Shown here one piece after another: positions 1 to 5,977 of a DNA stretch of 9,386 bases. Below the pieces are notes generated by a model. The model did not search any database, was not told where the DNA came from, and saw only the letters and a list, made by a program, of their open reading frames with translations. Both the position numbers and the translations under genes were made by a program. Each line of letters starts with the position of its first letter. Position 1 is the first letter of the stretch. The stretch lies in contig JAITUS010000151.1 of NCBI GenBank assembly GCA_031286185.1, forward strand, positions 1 through 9,386, written 5' to 3'. This DNA is from Rickettsiales bacterium (lineage in GTDB: Bacteria; Pseudomonadota; Alphaproteobacteria; Rickettsiales; Anaplasmataceae).

Positions 1-2586
1 CTTCCTGGCGCTCTTTGCATCAACTTTTGGCACGTTGTTATTATCTATTCCACTGTATAACTGATATTCAGATCTGCCAAGTTCGTCGTATGTTGTACCA
101 AGCACATATATCAAGTCTCCCGGCATCTTCACGTCAAGCGATACCGCATTTTCAATATTTTCTATAACTCCAATTGCTGAAATAAGTAATGAAGGTGGCG
201 CAGATATCATCACTTCCTTGCCATTTTCATCATACCCCTTGAAGTCGTTGAACATGCTATCTTTTCCGGATATGAATGGGGTTTGAAATGTAGTTGCAAA
301 GTCATAACAAGCCTCTGCAGCCCTCTTTAGTTGCCACAGCCTTTCTGGATTATGAGCATCACACCAGCAAAAATTATCGAGCAACACTAGATGATTTATA
401 CTTCCTCCTGCAGCTACATAGTTGCGTATGGCAGTGTCAATCGCGCATGCTGCCATATGGTAAGTATCGATTTCTCCATAACTTGAGCCGAACCCCTGTG
501 ATTTCACAACACCTTTGTTTGAAGAAAGAATTGGCCTTGAGACGACAGCTTCGCTACACACTCTTCCTTTGCCTTGCAGTGGCTTTAGCACCGACGAACC
601 CTGAACTTCATGGTCATATTGCACCACTATGAACTCTTTGCTGCAAATGTTTGGTCTGCTCAGCATTTCTTTTAGTTCAGTTTCTTGACTTGGTGTTATT
701 CTAGTGTTGCGCGTTGGAATGACAGTAGGCCCCTTAGACCACGGCTTTGTTTTTAGATGCATTTTAGGGTTGCCATTATGTAGGAACTCGGTTTCCATAT
801 CCATTATTACTACCTCTGTAGGACATTTAACAACGGCTTTGCCACTTTCGTTAAACTCTCCAATTACACTAACCTCCACATCGTGTTTTTTCATGATTTG
901 CTTAAACATAGGAAGATTTTCTTCCGGCACTGCTAAGGTCATTCTCTCTTGTGATTCTGATATCCATATTTCCCATGGGGCCATACCATCGTTTTTAAGT
1001 GGAACCTTGCTTAAACCAACTTCAAATCCATTCTTTCCCATTTCACCGATGGACGATGACAGTCCTCCCGCTCCGTTGTCTGTTATTGCATTGTAAAGAC
1101 CAAGATCTCTTGCCTCTATGACGGCATTGGACAATTTTTTTTGCGTTATAGGATCACCAATTTGCACGACTGTTGAGGGGCTATTTCCCGATAGTGCCTC
1201 CGAAGAAAACGTTGCACCGTGAATGCCATCCCTTCCAACCCTTCCGCCAATAATTACAATCTTATCACCGTTTTTGGGCTTTTTAATGTGTGAAGGTGCA
1301 TTATTTATATTGTGCGGAATAATCCCAACGCTTCCAACAAAGACTAACGGCTTTCCACAAAATCTATCGTCAAAATATACCGATCCAAGTTGTGTTGGAA
1401 TGCCAGAGCAATTGCCAGCAACATTAACACCGTGAATTACTTCTTTCATGATATATTTTGGTGGCAAAATTTCATCAGTGCGCTCTTTGTCCCTATAAAG
1501 TTTGCCTTTTGCTTCTTTGGCAAAGCAGAAGTAATAGGTATTCATTATAGGCTCTGTACCTTTGCCAAAACCTACTATATCACGATTAACTCCAAGCACT
1601 CCGGTCATTGCTCCACCAAACGGATCGAGAGCTGAAGGACTATTGTGAGTTTCAACTTTATCCACAATCAAGTAATCATCGTCAAAAATTATTCCTCCTG
1701 CGTTGTCGGAGAAAACTGACACACATATGTCGGAATTTATCTCACGCGTTGCACGCTTAATATAATGTGCATATAGGCCATCTTTTATTTCATCAATGGG
1801 AGAACAAAAGATGTTGTGTTTGCAATGTTCAGACCAAGTCTGCGCTAGGGACTCAAGTTCAATATCATATGGATTTCTACCGAGTTTATTGAAGTAATCC
1901 TTTATAGCTTTCATTACTGAGAGAGAGAGCCCTAAAGTGCCATTACCATCGATTCCATCTCTGCTGATCTTCTCAAGCTCTTGATCACTTACATTGAGGT
2001 TGACAGGTTTAGTACTACCCTCTGTCATTCCAGTGCCCCGACACTGGGATCCATTTTCTTTTTCCTGGATTCCAGCGTCACGCGCTGGAATGACACCAGG
2101 TGGGGTATTTTTACCGTAATACTTCCAATGGCAATTGCCGTTTTTCTTATAAATAAGCGTGCAATACTCAGTGATAGGGTTGAATTCTATATCATCTTCG
2201 GTTGGTATGCTCCCTTTACCCAAAATCAATTTTGAACTTCTTGCTTTGATGTAAACATCTTCGTCAATGTGGCCTTTGCTAATTAAATACTCTCTAACAA
2301 TCTGTCTTGCTGTATTGCCTACATTATCGGTCATACCAGGCAGAAAGCTTATTTCCAAGCCCCACTCAGCTTGCGGTTCTATGAAATCATATTGAACTTC
2401 TTCAAGGTCCTCGTTGTAGAGGTAATAACGGCAGTTTTGTATGATCTTGTTGTAAAATAACTCACAGATTTCTTTGTGTAATTTTGATGGTAATTCTTTA
2501 TTTGTATAAACCGAATAAACGTTGACTAGCCATCTATTGCCAACTTGCTTACATTTGTTTAAAACTTCTATTCTGGTGTTTGTCAT
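1..2586 (-). CDS. purL: Phosphoribosylformylglycinamidine synthase, synthetase subunit PurL (3' end outside window)
   Basis: Cytoplasmic enzyme of de novo purine synthesis that converts FGAR, ATP and glutamine-derived ammonia to FGAM. The minus-strand frame is open from the ATG at 2586 to base 1 (862 codons) and continues past the left edge. The N-terminal 120 residues contain FLPGMTDNVGNTA, which I read as a PurS-like segment. The catalytic core follows: WSEHCKH (251-257), VETHNSPSA (311-319), GGRVGRDGIHG (447-457), TDNGAGG (502-508), SESQERM (543-549), QYDHEVQG (656-663) and SGKDSM (773-778), the last in the second AIRS-like half. This is a long PurL with its own N-terminal extension; whether a PurQ glutaminase is fused cannot be seen. 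No clear Shine-Dalgarno precedes the ATG. Residues 165-188 and 622-631 come from palindromic repeats and fall between conserved blocks, so function is probably retained. It diverges from addB. Confidence 0.95.
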   Translation of the reverse strand, partial: MTNTRIEVLNKCKQVGNRWLVNVYSVYTNKELPSKLHKEICELFYNKIIQNCRYYLYNEDLEEVQYDFIEPQAEWGLEISFLPGMTDNVGNTARQIVREYLISKGHIDEDVYIKARSSKLILGKGSIPTEDDIEFNPITEYCTLIYKKNGNCHWKYYGKNTPPGVIPARDAGIQEKENGSQCRGTGMTEGSTKPVNLNVSDQELEKISRDGIDGNGTLGLSLSVMKAIKDYFNKLGRNPYDIELESLAQTWSEHCKHNIFCSPIDEIKDGLYAHYIKRATREINSDICVSVFSDNAGGIIFDDDYLIVDKVETHNSPSALDPFGGAMTGVLGVNRDIVGFGKGTEPIMNTYYFCFAKEAKGKLYRDKERTDEILPPKYIMKEVIHGVNVAGNCSGIPTQLGSVYFDDRFCGKPLVFVGSVGIIPHNINNAPSHIKKPKNGDKIVIIGGRVGRDGIHGATFSSEALSGNSPSTVVQIGDPITQKKLSNAVIEARDLGLYNAITDNGAGGLSSSIGEMGKNGFEVGLSKVPLKNDGMAPWEIWISESQERMTLAVPEENLPMFKQIMKKHDVEVSVIGEFNESGKAVVKCPTEVVIMDMETEFLHNGNPKMHLKTKPWSKGPTVIPTRNTRITPSQETELKEMLSRPNICSKEFIVVQYDHEVQGSSVLKPLQGKGRVCSEAVVSRPILSSNKGVVKSQGFGSSYGEIDTYHMAACAIDTAIRNYVAAGGSINHLVLLDNFCWCDAHNPERLWQLKRAAEACYDFATTFQTPFISGKDSMFNDFKGYDENGKEVMISAPPSLLISAIGVIENIENAVSLDVKMPGDLIYVLGTTYDELGRSEYQLYSGIDNNNVPKVDAKSARK
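694..724 (-). repeat. Eroded half-length palindromic element inside purL
   Basis: A 31-base segment matching the single-hairpin core of the full element (hairpin plus outer arms) at 25 of 31 positions, with all six differences being transitions. It is translated on the purL strand as VIPTRNTRIT (residues 622-631), compared with VIPARDAGI in the full copies. It sits in the interdomain linker just before the second synthetase half (QYDHEVQG at 656-663). The hairpin is weakened by the substitutions, which suggests an older insertion being worn down as coding sequence. Confidence 0.65.
2023..2095 (-). repeat. Wolbachia palindromic element inserted in frame in purL
   Basis: A 73-base element bounded by perfect 11-base inverted repeats, TGTCATTCCAG (2023-2033) and CTGGAATGACA (2085-2095). 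Inside are two hairpins. One has stem CAGTG/CACTG; the other has the 8-bp stem TTCCAGCG/CGCTGGAA. On the purL strand it is translated as about 24 residues beginning VIPARDAGI and ending GMT (residues 165-188), with no stop. The insertion lies in the variable linker between the PurS-like segment and the WSEHCKH block. The family name is from recognition of the motif; the structure is read directly. Confidence 0.85.
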
Positions 2587-2685
2587 GTAATGTTATAAAA
2601 GATTTTAATATATAATAACATAAGAAACTGTGAGCACATTTGTATTTTGCTGTACAATAAAACATCGTACTAGTTGTCATTTTTC
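2587..2685. promoter_or_regulatory. Divergent purL/addB spacer, presumed promoters
   Basis: A 99-base AT-rich spacer between two divergent starts, so both genes must be started from here or from inside the opposite gene. On the plus strand TACAAT (2653-2658) could be a -10 box for addB, but the -35 position (TGAGCA, 2631-2636, 16-base spacing) is poor. On the minus strand there are several AT-rich -10-like strings but no convincing -35. Neither start codon has a visible Shine-Dalgarno. The individual boxes are weak guesses. Confidence 0.3.
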
Positions 2686-5313
2686 ATGGGAAGAGTTTTT
2701 ACTGCTGACGTAGATGAATCCTTTTTTGATGTGCTTGCTCAGCGCATATTTTCTGAATATGGAAAAGAAGAGATTCCAAAAGTAAAGGTCATTTTCCCTT
2801 GCAAGAGGGATGTGATAGCGTTGCTGAGTGCATTCAAGAATTGCAGTGCTAAAAAATGCATAATTTTACCAGAGATAGTTTCGCTAGAGAACATTGATGA
2901 GGAAGATTTAATATTAAATCTTGATAGAGTTAAAGTTATCAAGCCGACAAAAAGGACACTGCTGTTGATTCAATTCATATTGGAGTGGAATAAAGAAAAC
3001 AATGATAATTTTCCCATTGACTTGGCTTATAGCTTGCTATCACTGCTTGATAAAATCCAATATACCCAAATAGCGGATTATTGTCAGTTCGATGAGCACT
3101 CAAAGAAAATAGAAAATTTCATAAGTTTACTTGTCAAAATTTGGAGTAACACTTTAAAAGATCTGGGAGTAGTAGATATACTAGAACATAAAAGTGACTA
3201 CATAAACAATATGATAGCCTCTCTGCAGAAAGATCAACATATAATCTTTGTTGGAATTGGAAAGGGTGAAATCTACAAGTTATTGATTAAAGCTATATAT
3301 GACCTACCATTTGGAAAGATAATTTTACCTAACCTGAATCTGAGAATTAAAGAAAAAGACTGGAAATCGCTTGATAAAAAACACTATCAATATTGCCTGA
3401 AAGATCTGCTCGATTATTTAAATGTAGATAGGAAAAATGTTATCTGCTTGAACACTGTGGATAACGAAATTATTGATTACATCTTTGATACAACTGCTGA
3501 TCTTAGCAAAGTTAGCGATGAGTGCATTGGAAATATCGAAGTTATCACTTGTGATTCGAGGGAGAAAGAAGCACAAGTGACGTCACTAATTATAGAGAAT
3601 AAAGGTTATGAAAACGTTTCTTTGTTTGTCTTTGATAAATTACTTGCAACTCGTATGGCGTGTTCCATGTCGGAAAACTATTCTTATATAACGCTTCTGC
3701 TTTATAGTATCGAAGTTTTAACCTCAAATTGGAACAGCGTAGCACTTCTTTCTCTTCTTAAACATAGGCTAGTGACTTTTGGTTACACTCAGAAAGAATA
3801 CACTCAAATTTTATCTGAGTTTGAGATAGAGATATTACGCGGCTTCAGTACGAACGGCCGAAGCAGTATTATAAATGCTATCAATGCCCATGAAAAGCTA
3901 AAATATAAAGAAGATATATTGATCATTATCAACAAGTTAGAGGTTATATTTAATCTTTTACTTAATTCTATAAATTGCCCTATTTCTGATGTGGTAACAG
4001 CTCACTTACAGTGTATTAATTTGCTTTCTGGGGTAGATTTTTCAGAGCTAAATGATGAAGTAGGTAATTTTACCCGTGATTTCTTAAATGCATGTGAGGG
4101 CATAGCAATTAAGTGTTCCCTAGAGTTATATAGCCAAATCCTAACCTTGTTTTTGAAGAAAGAGTTTTTTTCTGTAGCAAGCGACTTCAATAGATTCAGT
4201 TTATATTACAATAAAGTTGTAATACTTGCTGGATTTTATGATATGCCAAGTTTTCAAAATCCGTTTTTGAGTGCGATGACGAGAGAAAAATTCGACCTTC
4301 CTTCCGTGCAAGAGGAGCAGGGGTGTTTCTTATATACTCTGCGCGATTTATTTGGTGCAAGTAGAGTGTACATCACAAGATTGCTGAGCAACAGGAAACC
4401 AGTTCTATTGCAGCGTTTAGAAATTCTGTTACGGGGATCAAAATATCCTTATCGCGGTTGGCTAAGAATATTAAATACGCCTGAATGTGTTGTGTCATGT
4501 ACTCAGCCTATGCCAAAACCTCAAACTGAGGTCAGAGAAGAAACAATGCAAGTGATATCTTGCAGTGCGGTAGAAAAACTGATTCGTAACCCTTATTCAT
4601 TTTACGTTGAATACATACTGAACCTTAGACAGCTGAAAGACTTAAATTTTAAGCCATCGATATTGGAGTTTGGCACTATGATGCACAATATTCTTGAGAG
4701 ATATTTGCGTGATAAAAAGCCGCCGATGAGTATCGCACGAGAAGTATTTTCAGCTAGTCGGTTTAATTTTTCAAGTATGTGGTGGGTAAGGTTGCAGAGG
4801 GTGATTCAGTCTTTTGTTGAATTTGATAAGGCTAGAAACAATCACGTTGAGTTGGAGAAGAGCTTTTCCTATCCGTTAGCTTGCGTCCCGACATGTAATG
4901 CCGAAGCTACTTGGGGGTTACAAGAGGTTTCACTGACAGCAAGATGCGATAGAGTTGAATATCTGCCAAATGGGCAAGTAGCAATTATAGACTATAAGCT
5001 TGGTTCACCGCCTTCCAATAAGGAAGTTATGTCAGAGTTTTTTCCGCAATTAATTTTACAAGCTTTAGCGGTAGAATACACAACAAAAAAAGAAGTTTCA
5101 GAACTTGCTTATTGGAAACTTGACTATGATAAAATAAAGGTTATTGCTTTGAAGGATTACAGACAAAAAATGCAGGAATTTCAAGATAATCTACCGAATT
5201 TTTTATCTAATTATTTAAGAGAGACTACTCCCTTTATTGCCTCTCCATATTTTGATAAATTCCTAAGATTTAACAGCTATAAACAACTAGAAAGGGTAGG
5301 GGAGTGGTTGTGA
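2686..5313 (+). CDS. addB: Double-strand break repair protein AddB, RecB-type nuclease
   Basis: Subunit of the AddAB helicase-nuclease, which resects double-strand DNA ends for RecA-mediated recombination. The protein is 875 residues from ATG 2686; an in-frame TTG at 2674 would add MSFF, but I prefer the ATG because neither has a Shine-Dalgarno. The C-terminal third is a PD-(D/E)XK nuclease of the RecB family: GTMMH with H667, CDR with D755, IIDYK with D769 and K771, and a PQL motif with Q788. The spacing matches the family's H...D...DxK layout, so the active site looks intact. The N-terminal two thirds correspond to the degenerate helicase-like part of AddB. I see no Walker A motif and no terminal iron-sulphur cysteine cluster, as expected for the alphaproteobacterial form. 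The stop TGA overlaps a GTG, the usual addB-addA coupling, but addA does not continue. Confidence 0.85.
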   Translation: MGRVFTADVDESFFDVLAQRIFSEYGKEEIPKVKVIFPCKRDVIALLSAFKNCSAKKCIILPEIVSLENIDEEDLILNLDRVKVIKPTKRTLLLIQFILEWNKENNDNFPIDLAYSLLSLLDKIQYTQIADYCQFDEHSKKIENFISLLVKIWSNTLKDLGVVDILEHKSDYINNMIASLQKDQHIIFVGIGKGEIYKLLIKAIYDLPFGKIILPNLNLRIKEKDWKSLDKKHYQYCLKDLLDYLNVDRKNVICLNTVDNEIIDYIFDTTADLSKVSDECIGNIEVITCDSREKEAQVTSLIIENKGYENVSLFVFDKLLATRMACSMSENYSYITLLLYSIEVLTSNWNSVALLSLLKHRLVTFGYTQKEYTQILSEFEIEILRGFSTNGRSSIINAINAHEKLKYKEDILIIINKLEVIFNLLLNSINCPISDVVTAHLQCINLLSGVDFSELNDEVGNFTRDFLNACEGIAIKCSLELYSQILTLFLKKEFFSVASDFNRFSLYYNKVVILAGFYDMPSFQNPFLSAMTREKFDLPSVQEEQGCFLYTLRDLFGASRVYITRLLSNRKPVLLQRLEILLRGSKYPYRGWLRILNTPECVVSCTQPMPKPQTEVREETMQVISCSAVEKLIRNPYSFYVEYILNLRQLKDLNFKPSILEFGTMMHNILERYLRDKKPPMSIAREVFSASRFNFSSMWWVRLQRVIQSFVEFDKARNNHVELEKSFSYPLACVPTCNAEATWGLQEVSLTARCDRVEYLPNGQVAIIDYKLGSPPSNKEVMSEFFPQLILQALAVEYTTKKEVSELAYWKLDYDKIKVIALKDYRQKMQEFQDNLPNFLSNYLRETTPFIASPYFDKFLRFNSYKQLERVGEWL

Positions 5314-5345
5314 GCCAGCAACAGATTCTGAAGGCTTATCGTTGA
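5310..5345 (+). pseudogene. Possible remnant of the addA start
   Basis: GTG at 5310-5312 overlaps the addB stop (GTGA) and opens the peptide VSQQQILKAYR before TGA at 5343. AddA proteins commonly begin with a short Q-rich stretch ahead of the ATP-binding VSASAGTGKT-type motif, and alphaproteobacterial addB is usually followed directly by addA. Neither that motif nor any longer frame follows here. The reading as an addA stub therefore rests on position, the overlap and a handful of residues. It could equally be chance, because the opposite strand is also open here (MNTLVDWQ...). Confidence 0.25.
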
Positions 5346-5426
5346 CGGTAAGGCTACTATTGGGACTATCAACATTGACAGTATCTTGCCAGTCAACAAG
5401 GGTGTTCATCCCAGCGCCCTTCCTCC

Positions 5427-5501
5427 TGTCATCTCAGTACTTGATACTGGGATCCAGAAAATAAAGAAACATAGATTCCAGCGTCACGCGCTGGAATGAC
5501 A
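5427..5501 (-). repeat. Wolbachia palindromic element between addB and carB
   Basis: A 75-base element with the same architecture as the copy in purL. The outer arms are TGTCATCTCAG (5427-5437) and CTGGAATGACA (5491-5501). The left inner hairpin has stem CAGTA/TACTG; the right has the perfect 8-bp stem TTCCAGCG (5476-5483) / CGCTGGAA (5489-5496). It lies inside the broken minus-strand gene and reads VIPARDAGI there, the same frame as in purL. A short related string (GTTCATCCCAGCGCC, 5404-5418) just outside may be a fragment of another copy. Confidence 0.85.
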
Positions 5502-5708
5502 CCATTTGTTGTAAAAACAGATGTTTGTTCATAAATTGCTTTAATATTTAAGAAATTTACCAGGCAGAAAAAAAAAGACAACAAAACCCCGAGGTAGCTA
5601 GTTATTCCGCTCTCTATTTTAAAATCTGACGTTGGGTGTGTCTTAAACAACTTGTAAGCGCGTTTTAGCTTATATAGGTAAAAACTAGAAGTTTTAAAAA
5701 GACATGCA

Positions 5709-5836
5709 GTGCACATAGTACGCCAAATACAAGTTTTCTTGTCATTTTAACCTGCACAGATTGAGAAGTTAAATAATAGCTTCAATATTATGATAAGGGT
5801 GACGGCAAAGGTTGTCAAGTAGTTTTTTGTTTCTAT
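5709..5836 (-). repeat. Promoter-leader-start module, left inverted copy
   Basis: Read on the minus strand, this stretch aligns end to end with 9259-9386 on the plus strand. Shared blocks in order are ATAGAAACAAAAAA, ACTACTTGACAA, TTATCATA, TGAAGCTATT, TCAATCTGTGCAG and TTAAA. The coding start also aligns (GTATTTGGCGTACTATGT against GTAGTTGGTGTCTTATGT). The leader has a hairpin at 5765-5783 (GAAGCTA/TAACTTC) with one C-A mismatch. The spacer between the promoter boxes is the most diverged part. Confidence 0.75.
5790..5818 (-). promoter_or_regulatory. Sigma-70 promoter facing away from carB
   Basis: On the minus strand TTGACA (5818-5813), 17 bases, TATCAT (5795-5790). The -35 is a perfect consensus, the -10 is five of six, and the spacing is ideal. 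Transcription would start near 5783 and run toward the broken gene starting at 5745. The same boxes and spacing recur at 9278-9306 in otherwise diverged sequence, which supports function. Confidence 0.75.
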
Positions 5837-5977
5837 TGGATGACGGCTGGTAAAATCATAATGCTTGTGCAGTTGTGGGTCTAAAGTGGTTGGCTATGTA
5901 GCCCATAAGTCTAATAAAAATTCACATATACAGGAAAGATTGGTAACATTACCTAAATAGAGATCGTCATTATAATT
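5837..5977 (+). promoter_or_regulatory. carB upstream region, promoter not resolved
   Basis: A 141-base stretch between the left promoter module and carB. The best plus-strand candidates are TTGGCT (5890-5895), 16 bases, TAATAA (5912-5917), and TTGTTT (5827-5832), 18 bases, TAAAAT (5851-5856); both are mediocre. A small inverted repeat GGCTA/TAGCC (5892-5903) has almost no loop. There is no good Shine-Dalgarno before the ATG. No riboswitch, attenuator or leader peptide is evident. Confidence 0.25.

Larger units (their letters stand above)
5287..5745 (-). pseudogene. Broken small membrane-protein gene with a palindromic element inserted
   Basis: Downstream of a strong minus-strand promoter, ATG at 5745 opens MTRKLVFGVLCALHVFLK..., a hydrophobic leader that stops after 26 residues. 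A second frame continues the pattern from about 5716 to 5429: a basic stretch (YKLKRAYKLFK), a second hydrophobic segment (YLGVLLSFFFCLVNFL), then the palindromic element, ending at TGA 5429-5431. The first frame then reopens as MNTLVDWQDTVNV...SESVAGSQPLPYPF to TAG at 5287-5289. The first start and final stop are in phase (459 bases, 384 without the 75-base element). This fits one gene of about 127 residues, with two membrane segments and a polar tail, broken by two compensating shifts. I do not recognise the family. Its last 27 bases overlap the end of addB on the other strand. The middle frame or the 40-residue tail (preceded by AGGAGG) could still be separately translated. Confidence 0.4.

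Noticed and set aside
294..2235. Several plus-strand open frames of 70-130 codons opposite purL
   Set aside because: They lie opposite a continuous minus-strand frame with all PurL motifs in order. None has family features, so they are antisense shadows.
5427..5501. CRISPR-like or insertion-sequence interpretation of the repeats
   Set aside because: The copies are dispersed, have no regular spacers, carry no transposase and are only about 75 bases; they match a palindromic element instead.
5429..5716. The 95-codon minus-strand frame as a stand-alone gene
   Set aside because: Its ATG lies within the apparent coding start of another frame, it has no ribosome site, and its last third is the palindromic element. 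It fits better as the middle piece of a broken gene.
5892..5903. GGCTA/TAGCC inverted repeat as a regulatory hairpin or riboswitch
   Set aside because: The loop would be two bases and nothing else in the carB leader forms a supporting structure.
5880..5930. tRNA-like string GTGGTTGGCTATGTAGCCC
   Set aside because: No acceptor stem, anticodon arm or T-loop consensus could be placed around it.
5971..5976. TATAAT as the carB -10 box
   Set aside because: It ends one base before the ATG, so transcription would start inside the gene, and no -35 is found at the right distance.
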